Assembly: GCF_037026715.1 (NCBI RefSeq)
Contig: NZ_JBANCG010000003.1
Location: 496,001-560,000, forward strand
DNA length: 64,000 bases
Direction: 5' to 3'
Source: Breoghania sp037026715
GTDB lineage: Bacteria > Pseudomonadota > Alphaproteobacteria > Rhizobiales > Stappiaceae
Part shown: piece after piece, positions 1 through 9,060 of the stretch
How positions within the stretch are numbered: the first letter of the stretch is position 1
Layout: each line of letters begins with the position of its first letter
Program-made: the position numbers and the translations under genes
The notes under the pieces: generated by a model
What the model saw: only the letters and a program-made list of their open reading frames with translations
What the model was told of the DNA's origin: nothing
Databases searched by the model: none

Positions 1-2458
1 GTCCGATCGCGGTGGACGACATCACGTAGAGCAGGCTGCCGAGGAGAAACGCCAGATAGCTGCCGGTGAACGGCACCTGGAAGACCACCCGGGCGAAGAC
101 AAGCAGCAGCAGGGCGTTGGCCATGCCGAGCACGACATAGGGAAGCTGCTTGCCGAGCAGGAATTCGAGCCGGCTGACCGGCGTCACGTAAAGGTTGACG
201 ATGGAGCCGAGCTCCTTCTCGCGCACCACCGACAGGGCGGTCAGGATGGCCGGGATCAGCAGCAGCAGCAGTGGGATGACCGCCGGAACCATGGCGACCA
301 GGCTTTCCACATTGGGGTTGTAGCGATAGCGCAACGCGATGTCGAAATCGGCGGCGGCGGCTTGAGGTCCGTAAATCTCGCGCGCCTTGCGGGTGAGCCA
401 GGCGGCGAACATGCCGCGCACATAGCCGCTCGCTGTCTCCGCCCGCACCGGCATGGCGCCGTCGAGCCAGGCACCGATCTCCACCTTGCGCCCGCGCATC
501 ACGTCCTTGGCGAAGCCCGGCGGGATCTCCACCGCAAGGCTCAGCTCGCCGGAGCGCATCCGCCGGTCGAGATCGTCGTAGTCGGTGATAGGGGCTTTCT
601 CGATGAAGTAGCGCGAGCCGGAAATGTCGAGCAGGAAATCACGGCTGAGCGTGGTGTCGTCCCTGTCGAGCGCGGCGAAGGTGAGGTTCTCCACATCCAT
701 ATTGATGCCGTAGCCGATGACGAACATCAGGATGAGGGTGCCGAGGACGGCGAGCGTCGCGCGGATGGGGTCGCGCTTGAGTTCAAGCGCTTCGCGGCGG
801 GAATAGCTCAGCATGCGACGCAGGTCGAAACGGCGGGCGAGCGCCTTGCCATTGTGGGTGGCAGGCTTCGCCGCCTCGACGGAGGCCGTGTGTCGCTCGG
901 GCTTTTCGACGATGGCGTCGAGATAGCCGATGAAGGCTTCTTCCAGGTTCGCGGCCCCACGGCCCTCGACGATCGCACGCGGACTGTCGCTGACCAGCAC
1001 CTTGCCGGCATGCATGAGCGAGATGCGGTCGCAGCGTTCCGCCTCGTTCATGAAATGGGTGGAAATGAAGATCGTCACCCCGTCGCGGCGCGACAGATCG
1101 ACAAGGCTCTGCCAGAAGGCGTCGCGGGCGACGGGGTCCACGCCCGAGGTCGGTTCGTCGAGGATCAGGATATCCGGCGAGTGGATCATCGCGACCGCGA
1201 GCGACAGGCGTTGACGGATGCCGAGAGGCAGGGCATCGGGCAAGGCGTCGGCCGTGTCAGCAAGGTCGAAACGCTCCAGCATCTCCGCAACCCGGGCGGG
1301 AATCCGGTCTGCCGGCATGGCGAAGAGGCGGGCGTGCAGTTCCAGGTTCTGGCGGACCGTCAACTCGCCGTAGAGCGAGAAGGCCTGCGACATGTAGCCG
1401 ACGCGGCGGCGGACATCCATGTCCCGGGGATCGATCGGGTGACCGAAGAGATCGGCGGTGCCTTCGCTCGCCTCCAGGAGGCCGGTCAGCATCTTCATCG
1501 TCGTCGTCTTGCCGCAGCCGTTGGAGCCGAGGAAGCCGAAGATCTCGCCCTTGGCGATGCGAAAGCTGACATCGTCGACGGCGGTGAAGTCGCCGAAGCG
1601 CCGGGTCAGATGGTTCGCTTCGATGGCGATATCGCCGTCACCGTCGCGCGGCGGGATGACGATTTCGACGTGGCCGGCGCGTTCCTCCTCCGGCAGCAGT
1701 GCGATGAAGGCGCTGTCGAGGTCCGCCGTGGCGGTGCTCTCCAGCAGCTCTTGCGGCGTGCCGGTCGCCAGCACCCGGCCGGAATTCATCGCGACCAGCC
1801 AGTCGAACCGGGCCGCCTCCTCCATGTAGGCGGTGGCGACGATCACGCTCATGCCGGGCCGGCCGGCGCGGATGTCGTCGATGAGTTCCCAGAACTGGCG
1901 GCGCGACAGCGGGTCGACGCCCGTGGTGGGCTCGTCGAGGATCAGTAGGTCGGGATCGTGGATCAGCGCGCAGCACAGGCCGAGCTTCTGCTTCATGCCG
2001 CCGGAAAGCTTGCCGGCCGGGCGATCGGCAAAGGGGGCGAGGCCGGTTGCCTCGAGCAACTCGCCGATGCGGCGCTCGCGTTCCGCCCTGGCGTGGCCGA
2101 AGAGACGGCCGAAGAACTCGACGTTCTCAAAGACCGACAGGGTGGCATAGAGATTGCGGCCGAGGCCCTGCGGCATGAAGGCGATGGCCGGACAGGTCTG
2201 CCGTCGGTGGCCAGCATCGCGCATGTCGCCGCCGAGCACAAAGATCTCGCCGTCCTGCACGGCGCGGGCGCCCGCGATCAGCGACAGCAGCGTGGACTTG
2301 CCGACGCCGTCGGGCCCGATGAGGCCGATCATGCGGCCCGCGGGAATGTCGAGATCGATCGTCTTCAGCGCCTGCACATTGCCGTAGGCGTAGCCGATGC
2401 CGGAAAGACGCGCGACGCCTTCGGCGCCGGTTCCGGTCCCGTCGTCTCGTCCGGCCAT
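1..2458 (-). CDS. rbbA: RbbA-like ABC ATPase/permease fusion, 3' end outside window
   Basis: This is a fusion of two ABC ATPase domains and an ABC-2 membrane domain, the architecture of RbbA/YhiH, which acts in the inner membrane with an HlyD-type adaptor. The first Walker A (GPDGVGKST) lies near residues 48-56 with signature LSGGMKQ. The second (GSNGCGKTT) lies near 307-316, with the family's unusual signature LPLGIRQ and a Walker B ending DEPTSGVDP. Hydrophobic segments begin near residue 570, and a cluster of further segments follows near 730. About 819 codons are present, so roughly the last 90 residues of a typical ~910-residue protein are missing past the window edge. The ATG at 2458 lies 2 nt after the adaptor's stop codon, so the two are one operon. 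The substrate cannot be told; ribosome association is known only for the E. coli homologue. Confidence 0.85.
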   Translation of the reverse strand, partial: MAGRDDGTGTGAEGVARLSGIGYAYGNVQALKTIDLDIPAGRMIGLIGPDGVGKSTLLSLIAGARAVQDGEIFVLGGDMRDAGHRRQTCPAIAFMPQGLGRNLYATLSVFENVEFFGRLFGHARAERERRIGELLEATGLAPFADRPAGKLSGGMKQKLGLCCALIHDPDLLILDEPTTGVDPLSRRQFWELIDDIRAGRPGMSVIVATAYMEEAARFDWLVAMNSGRVLATGTPQELLESTATADLDSAFIALLPEEERAGHVEIVIPPRDGDGDIAIEANHLTRRFGDFTAVDDVSFRIAKGEIFGFLGSNGCGKTTTMKMLTGLLEASEGTADLFGHPIDPRDMDVRRRVGYMSQAFSLYGELTVRQNLELHARLFAMPADRIPARVAEMLERFDLADTADALPDALPLGIRQRLSLAVAMIHSPDILILDEPTSGVDPVARDAFWQSLVDLSRRDGVTIFISTHFMNEAERCDRISLMHAGKVLVSDSPRAIVEGRGAANLEEAFIGYLDAIVEKPERHTASVEAAKPATHNGKALARRFDLRRMLSYSRREALELKRDPIRATLAVLGTLILMFVIGYGINMDVENLTFAALDRDDTTLSRDFLLDISGSRYFIEKAPITDYDDLDRRMRSGELSLAVEIPPGFAKDVMRGRKVEIGAWLDGAMPVRAETASGYVRGMFAAWLTRKAREIYGPQAAAADFDIALRYRYNPNVESLVAMVPAVIPLLLLLIPAILTALSVVREKELGSIVNLYVTPVSRLEFLLGKQLPYVVLGMANALLLLVFARVVFQVPFTGSYLAFLLGSLLYVMSSTAIG

Positions 2459-2460
2459 GG

Positions 2461-3531
2461 TCATTTGACCAGATTTTCTTCAAGCCATGCCGGCCAGGTC
2501 GCATCCGGGTCGACCTGCACGTAGGCCATGCCCGGGAGGCCCGTCTTGACCATGCGGATGTAGCGCTTGAGCAGGTCCGGATCGATCCGCGCCTTGATGC
2601 GGAACATCAGCTTCTGGCGCTCCTCCTCCGTTTCCACGGTCTTGGGCGTGAACTGGGCGACGTCGGCGACATAGGAGATCTTCGCCGGGATGACGTATTG
2701 TGGGGCGGCGTCGAGCACGATGCGGGCATCGGAACCGATGGCAAGGCGGCCGGCATCGGCGGTTGGCAGAAAGACCGTCATGTAGACGTCGGCGAGATCG
2801 ACCAGATTGAGCACCCGGCCGCCGCTTGCGACGATTTCGCCGGGCTGGGCGACGAGATACTGCACGCGGCCGGCGCGCGGCGCCTCGAGCGTGGAATCGG
2901 CGATCTGGGTCGCGACGTTCTCGAGAACGGCCTTCGCGGCATCGACGGCGGCCCCGGCATCCACCACCTGCGCCTTCGCCGCGCCGATGGCGGCATCGGA
3001 GGCGGCGAGCGAGGCTTCGGCTGCGGCAAGGGCCGCCCGGGACTGGCGCTCGCTGGCCTCGTCGTCATCGAGCACTTGCTGGGAGATGGCGTCGGTGCGT
3101 ACGAGATGCTGCGAGCGGACGAGCTTCTTTTCAGCGGCATCGAGCTGGGCGCGCCGCTGTTCGATCACGGCCTGGGCGGAGCGCTTTTCGGCCTCGCGCT
3201 GGGTGACGAGGCTTCCCGCCGTCTCAATGCCGATTTCGGCGCGGCGCAGCTCCGCCTCCGCCTGGCGCTTCTGGGCGAGAAGCTGCCGGGTGTCCATCTT
3301 CACCAGAACCTGTCCTTCGTCCACGAATTCGCCTTCGGAGACGAGGATCTCGGCGATGCGTCCGGCCGTCTTGGCGGCGATGTCGATTTCTGTCGCCTCG
3401 ATGCGGCCGTTGCCGCTGGCGATTCCCTCGGGAAGTTTGTTCGTGGTCAGATCGTCCCAGATCGCCAGACCGCCGGCACCAAGGCCCGCGGCGACCAGGA
3501 TCACGAGCCAGGTCTTTTTCGAAAACTGCAT
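2461..3531 (-). CDS. HlyD-family periplasmic adaptor (YhiI-like)
   Basis: A 356-residue membrane-fusion protein. It has an N-terminal membrane anchor (about residues 8-24), then a biotinyl-lipoyl-like segment beginning near NGRIEATEID. A long Ala/Glu/Arg-rich coiled-coil hairpin runs over about residues 85-200, followed by a return lipoyl and beta-barrel half. Length and order match YhiI/YbhG-type adaptors that link an inner-membrane ABC exporter to an outer-membrane channel. It is the first gene of the operon with the RbbA-like exporter. No outer-membrane factor is encoded in the window. The substrate is unknown; drug or hydrophobic-compound efflux is only an inference from the family. Confidence 0.88.
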   Translation of the reverse strand: MQFSKKTWLVILVAAGLGAGGLAIWDDLTTNKLPEGIASGNGRIEATEIDIAAKTAGRIAEILVSEGEFVDEGQVLVKMDTRQLLAQKRQAEAELRRAEIGIETAGSLVTQREAEKRSAQAVIEQRRAQLDAAEKKLVRSQHLVRTDAISQQVLDDDEASERQSRAALAAAEASLAASDAAIGAAKAQVVDAGAAVDAAKAVLENVATQIADSTLEAPRAGRVQYLVAQPGEIVASGGRVLNLVDLADVYMTVFLPTADAGRLAIGSDARIVLDAAPQYVIPAKISYVADVAQFTPKTVETEEERQKLMFRIKARIDPDLLKRYIRMVKTGLPGMAYVQVDPDATWPAWLEENLVK

Positions 3532-3825
3532 TTGGGCGATCTCCGTTATTCAAAAGAAGGGCCGGGATGGCGAAACGGGGGCATTTGAACGGACGCCGCG
3601 CAAGACAACGGATCGCGCAGGATGCGCTGCTGGCGCAGGCAGGTCTCAAAATCTTCCCGTGGCAGACAGGGCACTCACCATCCGGAATCGTCTTTTTTTA
3701 CAATACAGAACCTTACGGCAGAAGGCCTGCCCATATTATGACGCGGGCGGGCTCTGCGAATTGCCAACGATCAATGCGCGCGTCGGACGGTCGGCGGATC
3801 GGGGAGGCGTGCGGGCGAGGCGCCG
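3532..3825. other. intergenic region upstream of the adaptor gene
   Basis: About 290 bp without a credible gene. It must carry the promoter of the minus-strand adaptor/exporter operon and the 3' end of the universal stress gene. A short T-rich run near 3691-3698 is the only compositional feature; no clear operator or terminator was seen. Confidence 0.5.
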
Positions 3826-4668
3826 TCAATGGGCGAGAAGCAGCGGGATGTTGCTCGTTTCCAGCATTTCGCGCGTGGTGCCCCCAAGGACGTTCTCGCG
3901 CAGCCGCGAGTGGCCGTAGGCGCCCATGACGATTAGGTCGGCGTCAACCTCCCCGGCCTTGTCGAGTATGTCCCTGGAAACCGACTGCCCGGTGTCTTTG
4001 ACCGTGGCAACCGAGACACGCAGCCCGTGGCGGGCGAGAAGCAGTGCCACATCGGCCCCCGGTTCTTCGCCGTGGGCATCGATCCCGGTCTCCGGATCCA
4101 CGAGAAGCAGCGTCACGGCCTCGGCCTTTGCGATGAGCGGCATCGCGTCGGCGAGTGCCCGGGCCGCCTCGCGCCGCGCGTTCCAGGCGACGAGGACATG
4201 GCGTCCGACGGGGCGGGTGGAGGCCGGATCGGGCATCACCAGAAGGGGGCGGCCGGAATCGAACAGGACGCCATCGATGGTCTGCTTTTCCACGGTGCTC
4301 AATTCGCCCCGGCGCGGGCGCAGCATCACGGTGAGGTCGGCGTAGATCGCGTGCCGGCCGATGACCTCGTCCTCGCCCGCAACGGACGTCAGGCGCGGTC
4401 GCACGTCGAACGAAATGTCACGGGTGGAAAGGATATGCTCGACGCGGGCGCCGGCGGCGGCGAGGTCACGGGCGCGCTGCTCGTTTTCCTCCACCCAGAC
4501 CTGAGCGCCGCCCGCTCCGTAGCCGTAGAAGGGCAGGGGAGGCACCCCTCCCACCACGAGGACGGAAAGATGGGCCGAGAAGCGTTGCGCAAGCGCGATG
4601 GCGGCCTCGAATTCGAGCGTTCCGCTTTCGCTGAACTCGGTCACGGTCAGCAGCGTCTTGAAGGCCAT
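3826..4668 (-). CDS. universal stress protein, UspA family
   Basis: A 280-residue cytoplasmic UspA-type protein, about twice the length of a single Usp domain. The C-terminal part ends with a clear Usp signature (DLIVMGAYGHSRLREN) that includes the G-x-x-G-type nucleotide-binding loop. The N-terminal half is more divergent. I chose the ATG at 4668 because GGGGGA lies about 10 nt upstream; an in-frame ATG at 4698 would add ten residues. Tandem Usp proteins of this size are common in rhizobia and relatives, where they bind ATP and respond to stress or oxygen limitation. It is a single-gene unit; no FNR-like box was seen. Confidence 0.85.
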   Translation of the reverse strand: MAFKTLLTVTEFSESGTLEFEAAIALAQRFSAHLSVLVVGGVPPLPFYGYGAGGAQVWVEENEQRARDLAAAGARVEHILSTRDISFDVRPRLTSVAGEDEVIGRHAIYADLTVMLRPRRGELSTVEKQTIDGVLFDSGRPLLVMPDPASTRPVGRHVLVAWNARREAARALADAMPLIAKAEAVTLLLVDPETGIDAHGEEPGADVALLLARHGLRVSVATVKDTGQSVSRDILDKAGEVDADLIVMGAYGHSRLRENVLGGTTREMLETSNIPLLLAH

Positions 4669-4775
4669 CGACAGCATCCCCCGTTTCGGTGCGGGCACGC
4701 CATCGGATCTGGCGCGAGCCCCGGCGCCTCTGCGTCGCGCGGCGCGGGCGCGCTGTCAAGCCTCCTCGAAGGGCC

Positions 4776-4800
4776 GCCGGCGGCGCATCACGCCGCCGGC
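4776..4800 (-). terminator. hairpin after pncB, weak terminator candidate
   Basis: Perfect 10-bp arms (GCCGGCGGCG / CGCCGCCGGC) around a 5-nt loop, starting 17 bp past the pncB stop codon. No T-tract follows on the minus strand, so it could be a Rho-linked or stabilising stem rather than an intrinsic terminator. Confidence 0.4.
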
Positions 4801-4816
4801 AGGATCTAACCTTGCG

Positions 4817-6205
4817 TCAGCAGGCTTCCATGCTGTGGCCGTGCGTGTCGTGCAGCAATTCATCCGCCAGCTTGCGCAGGGCGGGCGAGACGGTGATCGG
4901 GTAGGCGGGTGTTCCCTCCAGCCGCTTCAGCGGTTCCGGCAGGCGGGCGAGTTCGGCTGCCGCGTGGGCCCGGATCTCGGCGAGGTCCGGCAGCGGCTCC
5001 ACCAGGGCGCCATCGCGCAGGATCGGCTTCAGCAGCGCCTCGCCCGGTGCGGTCTCGTCGGCGCCGGTGATGCGGTCGCCGGCGATGCGGCCGTCCGCGT
5101 CGAGGCTGCGCCAGACCTGCGTGGCACCCGGCCAGTAGGACTTTCCTTCGGCCAGCTTGCGCCGGGCCGTGCCCTCATAGGCCTTCAGCTTGTAGCCGCA
5201 ATCGAGCGAGGGCAGGTCGGCGGAGGTGACCAGACTGGTGCCGACGCCGTAAAGGTCGATCGGTGCCTTGCGGGCGGTGAGGTCGGCCAGTTCGTATTCG
5301 TCGAGGCCGCCACTGACGACGATCTGGAGATGGCCGAGGCCGCCGTCGTCGAGGATCTTGCGCACCTTGCGGGAATGCTCGGCGAGATCGCCGCTGTCGA
5401 TGCGCACGCCCTTCAGCCGGATGCCCAGCTCGTGCAGCTTCGGCGCCAGTTCCACGAGCCGGTGGGCGGCGCGCTCCGTCTCGTAGGTATCGAGCAGGAA
5501 GACGGTCTGTTCCGGCCGCGCGAGCGCGAAGGCGCGGAAGGCTTCGATCTCGTCGGTGAAGGTCTGCACGAAGGAATGCGCCATCGTGCCGTAGAGCGGG
5601 ATGTCGAAATGACGCCCGGCGGGAACGCTCGCGGTGCCGTTGAAGCCGGCGAGATAGGCGGCGCGCGCGGCCAGCACGCCGCTTTCGCCCGAATGCGCCC
5701 GGCGCAGACCGAAATCGACGATGCCCTTGCCCGGCGCGGCCAGCATCATGCGCGCCGCCTTGGTGGCCACCAGAGTCTGGAACTGCAGGAAGTTGATGAG
5801 CCGCGTCTCGATCAACTGGGCTTCGGCGACGGGGGCGGTGATGCGCACGATCGGCTCGTCGGCGAAGACGATGGTGCCTTCCGGCACGGCGTCCACGTCG
5901 CCGGTGAAGCGGAAGTCGGCGAGATAGTCGGCCAATTGGTCGGAGAAGGCTTCGGAGTTGCGGATCCAGTCGATCTCGGCCTGATCGACGCGGGCGCCGA
6001 GCAGGAAACCGATGAGTTGTTCGAGGCCTGCGGCCATCAGGAAACCGCGGTTCTTCGGCATGCGGCGCACGAAGAATTCGAAGACGGCCGTGCCTTCCAT
6101 GCCGGCGGAGCGATAGGCCTCCAGCATGTTGAGCTGGTAAAGGTCGGTCACCAGAAGGCTGTGGCCGAAATCGGTCTGGGAAAGAGTGTCTGCCATGGGT
6201 CTCAT
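4817..6205 (-). CDS. pncB: nicotinate phosphoribosyltransferase
   Basis: This enzyme joins nicotinate to PRPP (with ATP) to give nicotinate mononucleotide in the NAD salvage pathway. The 462 residues match the family from the N-terminal LLVTDLYQLNML through VDFGLRRAHSG to GTMAHSFVQ; the His in the last motif is the expected phosphorylated residue. The segment VRIDSGDL and the GVGTSLVTS phosphate-binding loop are intact. The ATG at 6205 overlaps the pncA stop codon by 4 nt (ATGA), so translation is coupled; an internal ATG at 6196 is an alternative start. Together with pncA it turns nicotinamide into NaMN. I saw no NrtR-like regulator or operator nearby. Confidence 0.95.
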   Translation of the reverse strand: MRPMADTLSQTDFGHSLLVTDLYQLNMLEAYRSAGMEGTAVFEFFVRRMPKNRGFLMAAGLEQLIGFLLGARVDQAEIDWIRNSEAFSDQLADYLADFRFTGDVDAVPEGTIVFADEPIVRITAPVAEAQLIETRLINFLQFQTLVATKAARMMLAAPGKGIVDFGLRRAHSGESGVLAARAAYLAGFNGTASVPAGRHFDIPLYGTMAHSFVQTFTDEIEAFRAFALARPEQTVFLLDTYETERAAHRLVELAPKLHELGIRLKGVRIDSGDLAEHSRKVRKILDDGGLGHLQIVVSGGLDEYELADLTARKAPIDLYGVGTSLVTSADLPSLDCGYKLKAYEGTARRKLAEGKSYWPGATQVWRSLDADGRIAGDRITGADETAPGEALLKPILRDGALVEPLPDLAEIRAHAAAELARLPEPLKRLEGTPAYPITVSPALRKLADELLHDTHGHSMEAC

Positions 6206-6840
6206 GCCGCGATTGCGTTGGAGACGACGCGGGTAGCACCCGCGCCGTCCATCGCGGCCAGCGCCGCGTTCAGGGAGCCGTCCAGATCGATCGCCCGGCA
6301 GGCGTCCTCGATCAGCACGGCGTCGAAGCCCTCTTTCAGGGCGTCCTCTACTGACCAGCGCACGCAGAAATCGGTGGCGAGCCCGCAGAAGAAGAGACGC
6401 TTGAAACCGCGTTCGCGCAGGTAACCGGCAAGGCCGGTCGGCGTGTTGCGGTCGTTCTCATAGAAGGCGGAATAGGAATCGATATCCGCGCGGTAGCCCT
6501 TGCGCAGGATCAGCTCGGCGCGATCGGCCCGGAAGCCGGGGTGGAACTCCGCGCCCTTCGTTCCCTGCACGCAATGGTCCGGCCACACGGTCTGCGGACC
6601 GTAGGGCGCCTCGATGGTGTCATAGGCGGCTGCATTGGCCTGCGCGGAAGCGAAGGAGAAATGGCCGGCCGGGTGCCAGTCCTGCGAAGCGATGACATGG
6701 GCGAACCGGTCGAGCAGCCGGTCGACAATCGGCACGATCTCATCGCCGCCGGGAACGGCCAGCGCGCCGCCCGGTATGAAGTCGTTCTGCAGGTCGATCA
6801 CCACGAGGCAATCGCTTTCCGCGGGCCGGAATTCGGGCAT
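6202..6840 (-). CDS. pncA: nicotinamidase
   Basis: Isochorismatase-fold amidase that converts nicotinamide to nicotinate plus ammonia. The catalytic set is present: Asp16 in VVIDLQNDF, a Lys near 114 in LRKGYR, and Cys near 159 in ATDFCVRW. The metal-binding DWHPAGHFSF segment is also intact. At 212 residues it has normal length. It is the first gene of a two-gene operon, with its stop codon overlapping the start of pncB. The reaction feeds PncB directly. Confidence 0.95.
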   Translation of the reverse strand: MPEFRPAESDCLVVIDLQNDFIPGGALAVPGGDEIVPIVDRLLDRFAHVIASQDWHPAGHFSFASAQANAAAYDTIEAPYGPQTVWPDHCVQGTKGAEFHPGFRADRAELILRKGYRADIDSYSAFYENDRNTPTGLAGYLRERGFKRLFFCGLATDFCVRWSVEDALKEGFDAVLIEDACRAIDLDGSLNAALAAMDGAGATRVVSNAIAA

Positions 6841-6984
6841 GCGCTGTCCTTCGTCTTTTGCTCTGCCTGAGTATATAGGCGCGCAACGGAATTTTCGATG
6901 CCGCCGCAGTCATTGCAAGGCTGAGGGCATCGGTCAATGCGGCGTTTGATAAAAGATTGCCGAGAGGCTTCGGAAGGTGCGCCT

Positions 6985-7602
6985 CTAGCTCCGCATCAGA
7001 ACCCGCTGCGCGGCGTTCCTGGCGTGGTCGGCAACGCCTGGGTCGCGGGTGATCAGGGCGGAGACGATCGCGCCGTCGATGAGCAAGGCCATTTCGTGGG
7101 CGAGGCCTTCGGGGTCGTCGGGGCGGGCGGCACGGGCAAGCTCGCGGATCTTCTCCATGACCAGCCCCTTGTGCTTCAGCGCGATGGTGCGCATGCGGTC
7201 GTCGTCCTTGTCGCATTCGCCGACCGCGTTGATGAAGGGGCAGCCATAGAAATGCTCCTCCGCGAACCACTTCTTCAGGACATCGAAGAGGTGGACGAGC
7301 TTTGCCGAGGCATCGCCCGGCAGCGCATCGACCTGTCCGATGAACCAGTCGCGCCAGGCGCTGCCCTCATGTTCAAGGACGGCCTCGATCAGCCCTTCCT
7401 TGGAGCCGAAGGCCTTGTAGAGGGTGGTTTTTGCCGTGCCGGCCGCGGCGACGATGGCGTCCACCCCGGTGGCGTTGATGCCCTGACGGCAGAACAGATC
7501 GGAGGCGGCAAGCAGCAGGCGTTCGCGTGCGGCGCTGGTTTCGGTGGTCACCGCGTGATGCGGGCCGCCGGAAGGGGCGGCGGAGCCGTTGAGGGAAGGC
7601 AT
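6985..7602 (-). CDS. TetR/AcrR-family transcriptional repressor
   Basis: A 205-residue regulator with the TetR helix-turn-helix at about residues 22-66 (ARERLLLAASDLFCRQG, then TAKTTLYKAFGSKEGL). The ligand-binding part carries the GCPFINAVGE motif of one TetR subgroup. The start at 7602 is set by AGGAGG 6 nt upstream; a longer open frame exists but lacks family similarity. It is divergent from the ABC/cyanase cluster that begins at 8199. A 14-bp near-palindrome just upstream of this gene (7633-7646) recurs at 8140-8153 in front of that cluster. It therefore probably represses both itself and the cluster. The inducer is unknown. Confidence 0.9.
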   Translation of the reverse strand: MPSLNGSAAPSGGPHHAVTTETSAARERLLLAASDLFCRQGINATGVDAIVAAAGTAKTTLYKAFGSKEGLIEAVLEHEGSAWRDWFIGQVDALPGDASAKLVHLFDVLKKWFAEEHFYGCPFINAVGECDKDDDRMRTIALKHKGLVMEKIRELARAARPDDPEGLAHEMALLIDGAIVSALITRDPGVADHARNAAQRVLMRS

Positions 7603-7632
7603 GCGGACCTCCTTGCTGTTCCGTATGGGTGT

Positions 7633-7646
7633 ACGGACCGATCTGT
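7633..7646. promoter_or_regulatory. candidate TetR operator, regulator side
   Basis: On the minus strand this reads ACAGATCGGTCCGT, a near-palindrome of the usual TetR-box form. The flanking match to the site at 8136-8153 extends to 15 of 18 bases (GGAAACAGAwCGGTyyGT). It lies 31 bp upstream of the tetR start codon. A second inverted repeat, TCCGTA-6-TACGGA at 7620-7637, overlaps it. Confidence 0.6.
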
Positions 7647-7752
7647 TTCCCGTGCGTAGCGCAGTTCGCGCGGGCGGGCAATGGGGGAGGGGCTGGAGGG
7701 TGAGGGAGAAAGGGAAGAAGGTAGATGGAGCGGCTTCGCCGCGCTTGCCCAC

Positions 7753-7890
7753 GCTGGATCCCGGGTCTGGCCATGCGGCTTGCGCCGCAGACCGCCCAGG
7801 ATGAGGGCGCGTGTGGCGGGCTTGAAGCTTCCCACGAACGCCCTCATTCCGGACAAGTGAGGCGAAGCCGAGCGCTGATCGGGAATCCGG
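7753..7890. repeat. pair of intergenic palindromic elements
   Basis: The roughly 600-bp gap between the divergent genes contains two imperfect palindromes in inverted orientation. One spans about 7753-7810 (CTGGATCCCGGGTCTGG ... ACCGCCCAGGATGAG). The other spans about 7848-7890 (CCCTCATTCCGG ... CGGGAATCCGG). They share GATGAGGGCG / CGCCCTCATT ends facing one another. The style matches the short intergenic palindromic repeats common in alphaproteobacteria; compare the element at 37003-37095. The rest of the gap (7660-7750 and 7900-8130) shows no gene. Confidence 0.5.
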
Positions 7891-8139
7891 CGCAACAAGC
7901 GCGACGAAGCCGCTCTCCATTCCTTCCATTGTGGTGCCCCTGCGGGCACTCCGCCCTCCGCCCCGCTCCCGGTGCACTTCAAGTACGCACGTCCACAAAA
8001 TAGGCGTTTTCCCTAGGCGTCCGGCTTTCCTTTGCGCAGCGGCAGTTTCGGGCAAACAGGCCGGGAAATGCGGCCGGGAAACGAATTCAACGAGATAGTC
8101 GCATTTTCCGGCTTTGGCACGTCTCCTGCTTTATTGGAA

Positions 8140-8153
8140 ACAGAACGGTTTGT
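8140..8153. promoter_or_regulatory. candidate TetR operator, transporter side
   Basis: The plus strand reads ACAGAACGGTTTGT inside a perfect 7-bp inverted repeat, GGAAACA-8-TGTTTCC (8136-8157). The core matches the site in front of tetR. It ends 45 bp upstream of the first transporter gene, a good place for repression. Confidence 0.6.
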
Positions 8154-8198
8154 TTCCTGCCTCCTCTTTCGGGGACGACATGTTGCGGGAGGTCGGCG

Positions 8199-9032
8199 AT
8201 GAGGGGAGCGCATCTGGCGGTGGAGGAGATCACCCACCGCTATCGCCGGGCCGGCCAGCCGGCGGTCCGCGATATCAGTTTCGAGGTGAACCCTGGCGAG
8301 GCGCTGGCGCTGGTGGGGCGCTCGGGCTGCGGCAAGTCCACGCTTCTGCACATCATGGCGGGTCTGATCCCTCCCACGCAAGGCACGGTCCGCATCGACG
8401 GGCTGTCCATCGTGGAGCCGTCGCCAAGATGGGTGGTGATGTTCCAGCAGCCCTCGCTCTATCCGTGGATGAGCGTGGCGCAGAACGTGGCGCTGGGGCT
8501 GAAGTTCACCGGCCGCAAGCGCGAGATCGCCACCCGCGTGCCGGAAATGCTCAGGCTCGTGGAACTTTCCGACTATGCCGATCGCAACGTACAGGATCTC
8601 TCCGGCGGGCAGCAGCAGCGCGTGGCGTTGGCCCGCTCGCTGGCGCCCTCGCCGGAAGTGCTGATGCTGGACGAGCCGTTCTCCGCGCTCGACGCCTTCA
8701 CCCGGGGCACCCTGCAGCGCGACGTGCGCCGCATCGCCAAGGATCTCGGCATCACGCTGGTGCTGGTCACGCACGATCTGGCCGAAGCGGTTGTGATGGC
8801 CGATCGCGCGCTGGTGCTGGCCGCCAACCCCGGCCGGATCTCCAAGGTCGTGCCGATCGATCTCGAAAATCGCGATGACCTGAGAACGCCCGAATACGCC
8901 GAGGCACGGACCCGGCTCGCCGCGGCTTACGAAACCGCAGTCGGACGCGAACTGGCGTCCTCGGGCGCAGGCGGGCCGTCCGCCACTCCCGATGACGATG
9001 GCCTGAATGCCGCGCGGCCTGCGGCGCGCTGA
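8199..9032 (+). CDS. ABC transporter ATP-binding protein, nitrate/sulfonate/cyanate type
   Basis: A 277-residue ATPase with Walker A GRSGCGKST (about residues 44-52), Q-loop MFQQPSLYPW, signature LSGGQQQRVALARS and Walker B VLMLDEPFSALD. The short Q-loop and overall form place it with SsuB/TauB/NrtD/CynD ATPases of the nitrate/sulfonate/taurine importers. The start is supported by GGGAGG 6 nt upstream. It opens the plus-strand cluster and is followed by its binding protein and permease. The substrate cannot be read from an ATPase; the cyanase at the end of the cluster makes cyanate, or something that yields it, plausible. Confidence 0.9.
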   Translation: MRGAHLAVEEITHRYRRAGQPAVRDISFEVNPGEALALVGRSGCGKSTLLHIMAGLIPPTQGTVRIDGLSIVEPSPRWVVMFQQPSLYPWMSVAQNVALGLKFTGRKREIATRVPEMLRLVELSDYADRNVQDLSGGQQQRVALARSLAPSPEVLMLDEPFSALDAFTRGTLQRDVRRIAKDLGITLVLVTHDLAEAVVMADRALVLAANPGRISKVVPIDLENRDDLRTPEYAEARTRLAAAYETAVGRELASSGAGGPSATPDDDGLNAARPAAR

Positions 9033-9060
9033 TGACATTTACCGAGAACAGGGGACCGAG

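Noticed and set aside
362..1948. A 528-codon plus-strand open frame
   Set aside because: It is antisense to the RbbA-like gene, which carries both sets of ATPase motifs. No family resemblance was seen in the plus-strand translation.
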